From: Parablautia intestinalis
GTDB taxonomy: Bacteria > Bacillota > Clostridia > Lachnospirales > Lachnospiraceae
DNA length: 40,143 bases
Reading direction: 5' to 3'
Assembly: GCA_003612395.1 (NCBI GenBank)
Contig: RAYQ01000027.1
Coordinates: forward strand, 1 to 40,143
Numbering within the stretch: the stretch's first letter is position 1; each line of letters starts with the position of its first letter. The notes beneath the pieces were generated by a model. The model was not told where the DNA came from, searched no databases, and was given only the letters and a program-made list of their open reading frames with translations. Of the stretch, positions 23,491 to 31,529 are shown piece after piece. A program made the position numbers and the translations under genes.

Positions 23491-26223
23491 ATGAAAAAAC
23501 AAAAATATTCGGTGACGGGTATGACCTGTTCTGCCTGTTCCGCCCATGTGGAAAAGAGTGTTGGAAAGCTGCAGGGAATGGAAGAGGTTACGGTAAATCT
23601 CCTCACGAACAGTATGCAGGTAGTCTATGACGAATCAGTATGTAATGAAGAAATAATTGTAGAAGCGGTGGAAGGGGCAGGATACGGAGCATGTCCTGTG
23701 ATAAAAGAAAGTTCGGGAAGAACGGGACTTTCCAGAGCTGGCAGCAAAGAGGCCGGGGGTGAAGGCGATTTCAAGGGACAGCCTGGCGAAAGCGGAGGCA
23801 TTACAGGCAGAAATAGGGAAAGCAGGGATATTGACGGCAGAAATATTTCGGGCAGAGAAGCCTTAAAAGGGAAAAAAGAAAATAAAGAAATGAAAGTGAG
23901 ACTGACAATTTCTATTGTCTTTATGGTGCTGCTTATGATTGTGTCCATGCATCACATGTTCTTTATGTGGCTGCATCTGCCGGTGCCGGAGTTGTTTTTG
24001 AAGCTGTTTCACGGAAATGAAAATGCTTTAACTTTTGCTTTTACCCAGTTTTTACTGACACTGCCTATTATTTATGTAAACCGGAAATATTTTCAGACAG
24101 GATTTAAGACCCTGTTTCATTTAAGCCCCAATATGGACAGCCTGATTGCCATTGGATCAGGAGCAGCGCTCTTATATGGCGTTTTTGCCATATACCGCAT
24201 TGGCTATGGATTAGGTCATGGGAATCCGGCGCTGGTCAGCCGTTATGCTTCGGATTTGTATTTTGAGTCAGCAGGTATGATTCTGGCGCTGATTACGGTG
24301 GGAAAGTATCTGGAGACCCGTTCTAAGGGAAAAACCAGCGAGGCTATTGAGAAGTTGATGGATTTATCGCCCAAAACAGCTATTCTAATTATGGAAAACG
24401 GGGAGGAAAAGGAGATCCCGACCCATCAGCTTATGAGAGATGATTTGTTTGTTGTAAAGCCCGGAAGCCTCGTGCCAGCAGACGGGGTTGTGGTAGAAGG
24501 AACATCAAGCATCAATGAGGCCGCAATCACCGGAGAAAGCATTCCGGTTGAAAAGCAGCCCGGGGATCCTGTGGTTTCGGCAACGATGAATAAGGCAGGA
24601 CGTCTCATATGCAGGGCTGTGAAGGTAGGGGAGGACACTACTTTATCCCAGATTATCCGTCTGGTGGAGGAGGCATCTTCATCCAAGGCCCCTATTGCAA
24701 AGCTGGCAGATAAAATTGCGGGCGTTTTTGTTCCGGTTGTAATGGGAATTGCGCTGCTTACTTTTGTAGTGTGGATGATTTTGGGAGGCGGCTTTGAAGC
24801 AGCCATGTCAAGCGCTATCGCGGTGCTGGTAATTTCCTGTCCCTGTGCGCTGGGCCTTGCCACACCGGTGGCAATTATGGTGGGAACAGGCGTGGGTGCT
24901 AAAGGCGGCATTCTGATTAAATCGGGGGATGCCCTGCAGTCAGCGAGAGATATCGACACGGTGGTTTTGGATAAAACGGGAACCATCACCAAAGGGAAAC
25001 CAAGAGTAACGGATGTTTTCGGATATGAAAGGGGATTGAACGTTGATGAAATTATATCGATAGCAGCTGCAATTGAAAAACCCAGCGAGCATCCTCTTGC
25101 GGAAGCTATTGTAGAGGAGGCGCAGATAAAGGGTGTCTCCATTCCGGATGTGGAAGATTTTCAGGCTGTTTTTGGAAAAGGGGTCATGGGAACCTGTGGT
25201 GGTAAGAAGTGTCTGGCCGGAAATGAAGTGTTCATGGAAGAGAACGGCATTGCTTTGCTGCCGGGAGCCAGGGATGCTATGGATGAGATGGCCGGGGAAG
25301 GAAAAACCTGTCTTTTATTTGCCAGGGACGGAAAACTTTCTGCAGTTATAGGAGTTGCGGATACAATTAAAGAATCCTCCGTGAAGGCTATCAGACAGCT
25401 TCATGATATGAAGATAGAAGTCGTTATGCTGACCGGAGATAACAAACGCACTGCCGAAGCCGTTCAAAAGAAGCTTGGGATTAATCAGGTGATTGCACAG
25501 GTACTGCCGGAGGATAAAGAAAAGGAAATCAGAAGATTACAAAAGGAAGGGAAAAAGGTTGCCATGATTGGCGATGGCATCAATGATGCTCCGGCCCTTG
25601 CGGCGGCAGATGTAGGTATTGCCATTGGGGCAGGAACAGATGTGGCAATAGACAGCGCTGACATAATCTTAATGAAAAGCAAACTGACAGATGCTATCAC
25701 AGCGATTCGTTTAAGCAGAGCCGTGATTAAAAATATAAAGGAAAATCTGTTTTGGGCCTTTTTCTACAATACAATAGGGATTCCTCTTGCGGCAGGAGTG
25801 TGGTATCCTTTATTTGGCATCAGGTTAAATCCTATGTTCGGCGCTGCCGCCATGAGCCTTAGCAGTTTGTTCGTAGTGGGAAATGCGCTGCGGCTGCGCA
25901 GCTTTAAATTGGAAAGTGATGAAAATAATTTTGCTTCGCAAAACAAGGAGGAAAAATCCTCTCCTCGTCTGGAGGACTCGGATTTTGCTTCGCAAAACAA
26001 GGAGGATTGGAAAATGGAAAAAATGATGATTATTGAAGGAATGATGTGTGCACACTGTACCGGAAGAGTTCAGAAAGCGCTGGAGGAAGTAGCAGGGGTA
26101 AAACAGGTTACCATGAGCCTCGAGGAAAAAAGCGCGAAGGTTACGCTGGATAAAGAAGTATCTGACGATGCTTTGAAAGCGGCAGTGACGGAGGCAGGCT
26201 ATGAGGTAATCGGGATAAAGTAA
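23491..26223 (+). CDS. copA: Copper-exporting P1B ATPase with fused C-terminal CopZ domain
   Basis: A 910-residue P-type ATPase that pumps Cu(I) out of the cell. N-terminal heavy-metal domain with GMTCSACSAHVE (11-21), a Gly/Arg/Glu-rich linker (about 75-130), then eight membrane segments, TGES (about 345), the metal-site CPC (about 450), the phosphorylated Asp in DKTGT (about 493), HP (about 532) and GDGINDAP (about 693). The normal ATPase ends near residue 810. After a repeat-encoded linker (810-841) comes a second metal-binding domain (842-910, EGMMCAHCTG) of exactly CopZ size. The start ATG 23491 follows a modest AAGGAAG SD. Regulated by the CsoR operators upstream of csoR. Confidence 0.93.
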   Translation: MKKQKYSVTGMTCSACSAHVEKSVGKLQGMEEVTVNLLTNSMQVVYDESVCNEEIIVEAVEGAGYGACPVIKESSGRTGLSRAGSKEAGGEGDFKGQPGESGGITGRNRESRDIDGRNISGREALKGKKENKEMKVRLTISIVFMVLLMIVSMHHMFFMWLHLPVPELFLKLFHGNENALTFAFTQFLLTLPIIYVNRKYFQTGFKTLFHLSPNMDSLIAIGSGAALLYGVFAIYRIGYGLGHGNPALVSRYASDLYFESAGMILALITVGKYLETRSKGKTSEAIEKLMDLSPKTAILIMENGEEKEIPTHQLMRDDLFVVKPGSLVPADGVVVEGTSSINEAAITGESIPVEKQPGDPVVSATMNKAGRLICRAVKVGEDTTLSQIIRLVEEASSSKAPIAKLADKIAGVFVPVVMGIALLTFVVWMILGGGFEAAMSSAIAVLVISCPCALGLATPVAIMVGTGVGAKGGILIKSGDALQSARDIDTVVLDKTGTITKGKPRVTDVFGYERGLNVDEIISIAAAIEKPSEHPLAEAIVEEAQIKGVSIPDVEDFQAVFGKGVMGTCGGKKCLAGNEVFMEENGIALLPGARDAMDEMAGEGKTCLLFARDGKLSAVIGVADTIKESSVKAIRQLHDMKIEVVMLTGDNKRTAEAVQKKLGINQVIAQVLPEDKEKEIRRLQKEGKKVAMIGDGINDAPALAAADVGIAIGAGTDVAIDSADIILMKSKLTDAITAIRLSRAVIKNIKENLFWAFFYNTIGIPLAAGVWYPLFGIRLNPMFGAAAMSLSSLFVVGNALRLRSFKLESDENNFASQNKEEKSSPRLEDSDFASQNKEDWKMEKMMIIEGMMCAHCTGRVQKALEEVAGVKQVTMSLEEKSAKVTLDKEVSDDALKAAVTEAGYEVIGIK
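25928..26005 (+). repeat. Duplicated palindrome-plus-SD at the copA/copZ junction
   Basis: A perfect 24-base repeat (25928-25951 and 25982-26005), 54 bases apart. Each copy contains the palindrome TTTTGC-TTC-GCAAAA followed by CAAGGAGG. Since 54 is a multiple of three, the duplication adds 18 codons without a frameshift; the two copies encode the repeated FASQNKE. Confidence 0.8.
26014..26223 (+). CDS. copZ: Nested CopZ-like copper chaperone within copA
   Basis: The last 70 codons of copA are preceded by a strong SD (AAGGAGG, 25999-26005) eight bases before an in-frame ATG. Translation from there gives a free-standing 69-residue HMA chaperone with the metal motif MMCAHC and typical length for CopZ. 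The sequence suggests a once separate copZ gene joined in frame to copA by repeat insertions, with independent translation still possible. Whether both forms are made is not shown. Confidence 0.5.
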   Translation: MEKMMIIEGMMCAHCTGRVQKALEEVAGVKQVTMSLEEKSAKVTLDKEVSDDALKAAVTEAGYEVIGIK

Positions 26224-26259
26224 TGGATGAATGATATCAGACATTGCCGCACTATTAAT

Positions 26260-26305
26260 AAAAAGCATTGGATTCGTGCGCAGGAGCGCAGACCCAATGC
26301 TTTTT
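26260..26305 (+). terminator. Terminator after copA
   Basis: AAAAAGCATTGG (26260-26271) pairs perfectly with CCAATGCTTTTT (26294-26305), ending in a T-run. As it starts with A-run and ends with T-run it could act on both strands. Confidence 0.8.
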
Positions 26306-26309
26306 ATTA

Positions 26310-26412
26310 CAATAAGCCGATTCGCGAAGCGTATCGGCGTTTGTTCAATAAGTCGATTCGCGAAGCGTATCGGCGTTTGTTCAATAAGCTGGCTCGCGAA
26401 GCGTGACAGCGT
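26310..26412. repeat. Three tandem 36-base palindromic repeats
   Basis: Units start at 26310, 26346 and 26382; the first two differ by one base and the third is diverged and shortened. Each has a near-perfect stem GCCGATTCGC-GAA-GCGTATCGGC, so the array could form three hairpins. It lies between converging copA and the DUF362 gene. REP-like; no spacers, so not CRISPR. Confidence 0.8.
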
Positions 26413-26489
26413 TTGATAAACTTGTAAAACTATCGGCGCAAAGCCTGATAATGCATAAAAAGTACAGGGGGAAGCTATCAGAGTAAGCA

Positions 26490-27605
26490 TTACAGGGCCT
26501 TCTTTACGGAAATAGCTTTCATAGGGCACATTTCCTGACAGCAAAAACAGGAGATACAGCCTTTGCGCTTAAATTTCGCCTTTTTATCTTCTATTGTAAT
26601 TACGTGTGAGGGACAGCTTTCCGCACATTTTCCGCAGCCCACACATAAATCCCTGTTTAGCTGGGGATAAGATCTGAACAGCCGGTTGGCAGCTTTGGCA
26701 AAGGGTTTTCTTAAAAAGCCGGGCAGAAAACTGGAAAAATCCAGTTTTTTTGTATCCGGTACCTGAAAAGGTGTGAGCCCTTCAGGTACCGGGTCGCCAA
26801 TAATCGTAATCTCATCAGGAGAAGCAAGGCCGGCTTTCACAGCCTGCCGAATCATCTCTATATTCACAGGGTCAAGTCCCATAAGTCCCGCAGCAAAATA
26901 ATCCTGGGTGTAAAAGTCCCTTGCGGCTAAAAGCAGGTGTAAAGGGTGGGAAGTGCCTCCGGTAGGACCGTTCCCCTCCATGGCATCAATTGCATCAATA
27001 ATGGTAAGCTGGGGATTTACTGTCTGTGCCAGTTCAAGCAGCATGCGGGAAAAATCTCCAATATCCGGCCAGCGGTAATGAAGCTGGGGCTTTTCAAGTC
27101 CCGGTATGGTTCCGAAAAGGTTTTTGATTCCGCCTGAATAGCCAGTCATGGAATGGGTTTTTAATTTACAGATATTAATGATATAATCAGCATTAACAAC
27201 AGGTGTTATAATATGAAAAGAATGATTGGCAAATCCATCTTTACAATTCACCGTTTTTGCAGAAAAATCCATGTTCAGCTTTACCACGGGTTCCAAAACC
27301 TTCATGCCGCATACGCGGTAAATATTCTTCATGTATTCGGCATTATAAAGGCCGCCTGAGCTTTCCGCAAGCGTAATATCCTTAACGCCATGCTCACTCA
27401 GCCAGCGAGCAACGGCCTTGATCACCAGGGGATGCGTTGTGACCGGATAATCAGGGCTTTTAGCCATAATGAGATTTGGCTTGATCACCACCTTAAGGTC
27501 AGGACGCATGTCCTTTGCTATGCCGAGGGCATCCATTTCTTTGCAGATGGCAGGGTAAATCAGTTCTTCCTTATATTCTTTTACATATTGCAGAGCTTGC
27601 AGCAT
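26490..27605 (-). CDS. DUF362 protein with 2x[4Fe-4S] ferredoxin domain
   Basis: About 371 residues. The N-terminal DUF362 domain (about 1-300) has VVIKPNLIMAKSPDYPVTTH and INICKLKTHSMTGYSGGIKN. The C-terminal ferredoxin domain has two clusters motifs, CVGCGKCAESCP and CISCFCCQEMCP, each with four cysteines for a [4Fe-4S] centre. Such proteins are common in anaerobes and probably take part in electron transfer, but no reaction is established. ATG 27605 has the better SD spacing (GGAGG six bases away); ATG 27608 is just before it. It is transcribed alone, towards copA. Confidence 0.85.
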   Translation of the reverse strand: MLQALQYVKEYKEELIYPAICKEMDALGIAKDMRPDLKVVIKPNLIMAKSPDYPVTTHPLVIKAVARWLSEHGVKDITLAESSGGLYNAEYMKNIYRVCGMKVLEPVVKLNMDFSAKTVNCKDGFANHSFHIITPVVNADYIINICKLKTHSMTGYSGGIKNLFGTIPGLEKPQLHYRWPDIGDFSRMLLELAQTVNPQLTIIDAIDAMEGNGPTGGTSHPLHLLLAARDFYTQDYFAAGLMGLDPVNIEMIRQAVKAGLASPDEITIIGDPVPEGLTPFQVPDTKKLDFSSFLPGFLRKPFAKAANRLFRSYPQLNRDLCVGCGKCAESCPSHVITIEDKKAKFKRKGCISCFCCQEMCPMKAISVKKAL

Positions 27606-27734
27606 CATAATCCTCCATTCTTATAAAAAGTATACCCACCGGATCCTGTTAAATTGCCGTTTTGCGGCAGCTTAAATCCGGATAAAAACCACACGCCTTT
27701 TTGGGTGCTTTCAGGAATTTATGGTATTCACTTC

Positions 27735-28178
27735 CTACTTGTCAAGCCACCGGATAAAGGCGGTTTTATCACTACTGTTATACCCGGATTTTCTGTAAAA
27801 TTTAAGCGTTTTTTCCTGTTTACTTCCTGTGAGAAGCATCATTTTATAACAATTGTTTTCTTTTGCGATCTTTTGAGCATATTCCAGACATTCCGATGCC
27901 AGCCCGAGACCTCTGAAAGCCGTTTGGGTAACTACATTTTCTATAAAAGCATAGGGGCGGACATTTCTTGTTAAATTTGGAATAATAACGCATACGCAGG
28001 AGGAAACAATTTTTCCCTCTTTCTCATTAACAATGAGATGGTGATTTTCATCTTCCAGAATCTGTTTCCAGGTATGATACAAATGGTCAGATTCCCGGGG
28101 GATGGACTGCTCATGCAGGCATAAATACAATTCCAGAATTTCCTTTAAGTCTCCGTTTACTGCCTCACGTACCATGGC
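27735..28178 (-). CDS. GNAT family N-acetyltransferase
   Basis: A 147-residue acetyltransferase. The GNAT core shows HHLIVNEKEGKIVSSCVCVI, the acetyl-CoA region VVTQTAFRGLGLASECLEYA (RGLGLA loop) and TLKFYRKSGY at the end. I start it at ATG 28178 (MVREAVNGDLKEILELY), seven bases after GGAG; the frame is open further upstream but overlaps the next gene. The upstream GNAT gene ends 13 bases before, so they are an operon. Substrate unknown. Confidence 0.82.
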   Translation of the reverse strand, partial: AMVREAVNGDLKEILELYLCLHEQSIPRESDHLYHTWKQILEDENHHLIVNEKEGKIVSSCVCVIIPNLTRNVRPYAFIENVVTQTAFRGLGLASECLEYAQKIAKENNCYKMMLLTGSKQEKTLKFYRKSGYNSSDKTAFIRWLDK

Positions 28179-28191
28179 TCTCATTCTCCTT

Positions 28192-28776
28192 TTACAGCGG
28201 TTGAACAGCGGATGCCGGACTTTGCCGGCGCTGGGATTTTTCCAGAGCATATCTGCATGCATCGCATATTCCCTGATTATTCCTGTCGGAATTGTGTAAA
28301 GTCCCCTCATATTTCATCCTGCATTTTTTCATAACTTTACCTGAATTGGGATTTCGCGGGTCATGTTTTGCTTCAATCCGCTCTGCACCTACCGTGTCAA
28401 AAAGATAATCCATAACAGCCGCTAACGCTTCCGGGGTTATTCCTTTATGCCACCAGGCTTTTCCAATACAATAGCCGACTTCCACGACAGATGCATTTTC
28501 TTCCATGTGCACCACACTGATACTGCCGATTGGCTCGTCCCGGTTATCTTTAGGCACGATAGCCCACTGGTAATAGCTTTTGTCGGTATAAGAATTTATC
28601 CAGTCCTCAATTACGGACTGGCTTACCTGCTGGCTTGCGTGGGCGGGCCATGTTAAATATCTGGTGACACTTTCATCTGACGCCCAGTTTCTATACATTG
28701 CGGCAGCATCTTCTTTTGCAAATTCTCTTAAAATCAGTCTGTTTGTTTCTAACTGTCTGGTTCCACAATGGTTCAT
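28192..28776 (-). CDS. RimJ/RimL-type GNAT acetyltransferase
   Basis: A 194-residue acetyltransferase of the RimJ/RimL subfamily, which modifies protein N-termini or small amines. LETNRLILREFAKEDAAAMY at the N-terminus, VEVGYCIGKAWWHKGITPEA (acetyl-CoA binding) and AERIEAKHDPRNPNSGKVM are hallmarks. Start ATG 28776 (MNHCGTRQLET) follows AAAGGA; an upstream ATG at 28812 adds twelve residues without a family match. It is the first gene of a two-GNAT operon. Target unknown. Confidence 0.85.
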   Translation of the reverse strand: MNHCGTRQLETNRLILREFAKEDAAAMYRNWASDESVTRYLTWPAHASQQVSQSVIEDWINSYTDKSYYQWAIVPKDNRDEPIGSISVVHMEENASVVEVGYCIGKAWWHKGITPEALAAVMDYLFDTVGAERIEAKHDPRNPNSGKVMKKCRMKYEGTLHNSDRNNQGICDACRYALEKSQRRQSPASAVQPL

Positions 28777-29030
28777 CAGGTAAAATCCTTTCTGCTCATT
28801 TTTTGATTTCAAATGATGTTCTTGATCTTACCATAATGTTTTTGCTATTACCAGACGTAAATTTCCAATATTGTCTTGTTTTTTATTTTTGAGAAAAGTA
28901 TAAAACGCTTCGGAATGGAGGAAAAAAATGATAGAATAAAAGCCGGGAAAGTTGGTGTCCCGCTGTTTGCGGCGGAATATTTGACTGAAAGCGCTGCGGG
29001 GGACAGCCTGACAGCATAGGAGGTGCGGTA

Positions 29031-29786
29031 ATGAACGAATATATAAACCTGTTAGACAGCTTTGTGCAGGAGAGCAGGAACATCCTGGGGAATAATCTTA
29101 CAGGGATTTATCTTCATGGCTCTGCAGCCATGGGATGTTTTAATGGTAAAAAAAGTGACATTGATTTGGTGGTTGTGATAAAAAATGCACTTTCAGATGG
29201 AATAAAGAAGCGGTACATGGATATGACTGTTGCTCATAATGCAAAGGCGCCCGCAAAGGGGCTGGAGCTGAGCATAGTCAGGGAGGAGGTATGCTGTCCG
29301 TTCGTGTACCCCACTCCTTATGAGCTTCATTTTTCCTGCGCTCATTTAAAATGGTATCAGACAAATCCCGAAGAATATATTAAAAAAATGAAAGGAACGG
29401 ATAAGGATTTGGGAGCCCATTTTACAATTATTTATCACAGGGGGAAAGTTCTTTATGGAAAGGGAATAAGGGATGTTTTTTCTGAAGTAAGCAGGGAATA
29501 TTATCTGGACAGCATCTGGCATGATATAGAAAATGCGGAAGAAGAAATAATCCGTGATCCGGTATATATGATTCTTAATTTATGCAGGGTTTTGGCGTAC
29601 AAAAGGGACGGCTATATCCTGTCAAAGACGGAAGGCGGAGAATGGGGGCGGGTCAATGTTCCCGAGAAATATGCTGCTTTGATTAAAGGGGCTATGGACG
29701 ATTACCAAAGAAGTATTCATGTGAAGGCAGATAATCTTCTGGCAAAAGAGTATGCAAGGTATATGCTTAAGCAGATAAAATCATAG
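29031..29786 (+). CDS. Aminoglycoside nucleotidyltransferase-like protein (AadA/DUF4111)
   Basis: A 251-residue nucleotidyltransferase with the catalytic pattern GSAAMGCFNGKKSDIDLVVV (GS...DxD, about 31-50) and a C-terminal DUF4111 helical domain (about 150-245, LNLCRVLAYKRDGYILSKTE). Length and order match ANT(3'')/ANT(9) enzymes that adenylylate streptomycin or spectinomycin. Whether this copy gives resistance cannot be said; many Clostridia carry chromosomal relatives. AGGAGG lies close before the ATG. It stands alone, followed by a terminator. Confidence 0.78.
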   Translation: MNEYINLLDSFVQESRNILGNNLTGIYLHGSAAMGCFNGKKSDIDLVVVIKNALSDGIKKRYMDMTVAHNAKAPAKGLELSIVREEVCCPFVYPTPYELHFSCAHLKWYQTNPEEYIKKMKGTDKDLGAHFTIIYHRGKVLYGKGIRDVFSEVSREYYLDSIWHDIENAEEEIIRDPVYMILNLCRVLAYKRDGYILSKTEGGEWGRVNVPEKYAALIKGAMDDYQRSIHVKADNLLAKEYARYMLKQIKS

Positions 29787-29800
29787 AAAACTTAAAAAAT

Positions 29801-29837
29801 AACGGGACTTTGAAAAAATATGGATAGAGTCCGTTTT
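29801..29837 (+). terminator. Terminator after the nucleotidyltransferase gene
   Basis: AACGGGACT (29801-29809) pairs with AGTCCGTT (29828-29835) with one bulge and is followed by T-rich sequence. Confidence 0.65.
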
Positions 29838-29955
29838 ATTGTACATATGATCCCCTATACTATAGATAAGCTCTTTCAAGGCTACGACAGGAATATTATT
29901 CAGGCGTTAGAAGAGGTATTTCAGGAAAACATTACGAAAGATGGGAGGGATCATT

Positions 29956-30330
29956 TTGAAAAGTACGGAAATATTTTCAGGGACAATGGCTGTTATGGTA
30001 TTGCTGACCGCTATGATTGTTTTTTGTGTTTTTGGTACGGTACTGTGCCCTGACAGAAGATTAAACAAAAGAGAGGAATTAAGCTGCCGCGCTCTGGAAC
30101 AGGAGTATGAGAGACAGCTGAGGGCGCTGCTGGAGGAAAAGGGCTACAGCAATAGCGGCGTTATGATGAACAGCATAACACAGGTGGACGGCGATAGAAG
30201 CTACATAGTAACAATACATCATAAAAAAATAGAAGCGCTTGATAACGAGGAAAAAAGTGCACTTGCAGCAGAATGCCGGGAAATAGAAGTTCCTATAAGA
30301 AACTGCAGCGTTTATTTCCGGGAATATTGA
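29956..30330 (+). CDS. Small single-pass membrane protein, unknown function
   Basis: A 124-residue protein: short N-terminus, one membrane helix (about 10-30, MAVMVLLTAMIVFCVFG), then a soluble part with a charged helix (KREELSCRALEQEYERQLRA) and a small strand-rich end (SYIVTIHHKK). I place the start at TTG 29956, six bases after GGAGGG; an ATG at 29941 would put the SD inside the gene. I do not recognise the family. It could be a spore- or envelope-related protein, but nothing shows that. Confidence 0.6.
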   Translation: MKSTEIFSGTMAVMVLLTAMIVFCVFGTVLCPDRRLNKREELSCRALEQEYERQLRALLEEKGYSNSGVMMNSITQVDGDRSYIVTIHHKKIEALDNEEKSALAAECREIEVPIRNCSVYFREY

Positions 30331-30661
30331 ATGGGCGGATATGCCTTTGACGGACATTTGCAGTAGTGATACTATTCATGGCCTGAGGGCCGCTCATAGT
30401 ATCATTTGGGACAATTTATATCATCATTTCTATAGGGCGGACGCCCCACATAAATTAAGTCACCAGCCAATTATGATACGATCAGGCATAATGTATATTC
30501 TGGTGACTTATGAATGGCATGGCTGAACTGTTGCCAATTTGAATAACTGATTACAAAAGAAGCATGACAACAGGTAAATCTGGGATTATAATTGATATAG
30601 TTGCGCAAAATCAGAAAATAAAAAAGACACATATATTTGTGCGGCAGAAAAGGAGGGAGCT
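30331..30661. other. Structured intergenic stretch
   Basis: No gene seen. Three inverted repeats follow each other: GATACTAT / ATAGTATC (30368-30375, 30396-30403) with an inner GGCC stem; GGGCG-GA-CGCCC (30435-30446); and a perfect 11-base TAAGTCACCAG / CTGGTGACTTA (30456-30466, 30500-30510). The order suggests an untranslated RNA or a regulatory leader; no known RNA family was recognised. Confidence 0.5.
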
Positions 30662-31282
30662 ATGTCAAATATTCCAACGCCTGGGCAGCTTTACAGGCAT
30701 TTCAAAGGAAATCTCTACAGAATAGTGACTCTGGCAAAGGACAGTGAAACCGGGGAAAACATGGTGGTTTACCAGGCGCTTTACGGGGATTATGAGGTAT
30801 ACGTAAGACCTCTTTCCATGTTCATGGAAAAGCTGGACAGGAGCAAATACCCGAATGCAGTGCAGGAATACCGTTTTGAACTGCAAAAGGAGCTGATTGG
30901 GATGTCCGTACACGCAGACACGGAAAGGGATATCCGGGAAGATGTGGTAAAGGATCAGGCAGAAAAAGCACAGGAAACAGCAGTTTTGCCGCCGGAAACA
31001 GAAGAAGAGACGAATGAAAGACAGGAAATCAAAGAAAATGAAAATATAGAAGAAGAACTAAATATTGACCCGTTGGTACTGGAATTTTTAGATGCAGGAA
31101 CCTACAGAGAGCGTTTGAATATTCTTTCGGCGTTGCATCACCGTATTACAAACGAGATGATTACCACCATGGCCATAGCTACGGATTTAGAGGTGGGGGA
31201 CGGAGATGTGGAAGAACGTTATGAGGAGTTGCGAACCTGCCTTCTGACCTATGAGAGATATGAGGGCAGACGTTTAAGGTGA
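30662..31282 (+). CDS. DUF1653 domain protein
   Basis: A 206-residue protein. Residues 5-75 are a DUF1653 domain (PGQLYRHFKGNLYRIVTLAK, MVVYQALYGDYEVYVRPLSM), a small beta-rich fold of unknown function. An acidic Glu-rich linker (about 98-136) leads to a helical C-terminal domain (about 140-206, LEFLDAGTYRERLNILSALH) seen in Clostridial relatives. SD AAGGAGGG lies just upstream. Cytosolic; role unknown. Confidence 0.8.
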   Translation: MSNIPTPGQLYRHFKGNLYRIVTLAKDSETGENMVVYQALYGDYEVYVRPLSMFMEKLDRSKYPNAVQEYRFELQKELIGMSVHADTERDIREDVVKDQAEKAQETAVLPPETEEETNERQEIKENENIEEELNIDPLVLEFLDAGTYRERLNILSALHHRITNEMITTMAIATDLEVGDGDVEERYEELRTCLLTYERYEGRRLR

Positions 31283-31529
31283 CCCCAAAGCCCGATTTAG
31301 GCTCGTATCGAATAACAGTTTATGACCATAATGGTTCCTGTAAAACCAATTGAATTGAGTTGTCATTTCCTATTCCTGAACAGGTCCGCCTAAGGAAATT
31401 TGTTTCCGGGGCAGAGAGCGGTCCGTGCGGCGGGCAGGGAGAAAAACTTCTCTATCCGGTTAGATACAGATTCCGCAGGTACCGGATATTCTGGAGTGTG
31501 ATGTAGGGAGGGAGAGAAAGGAGCATATT

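Noticed and set aside
26310-26412. CRISPR array
   Set aside because: The 36-base units abut with no spacers and there are no cas genes in the window.
29820-30053. 77-codon open frame before the small membrane protein
   Set aside because: Its start codon is in the loop of the terminator at 29801-29837 and it overlaps the better-supported TTG-start gene.
30341-30526. 61-codon open frame in the structured gap
   Set aside because: It covers the inverted repeats, has no SD and no protein-like pattern.
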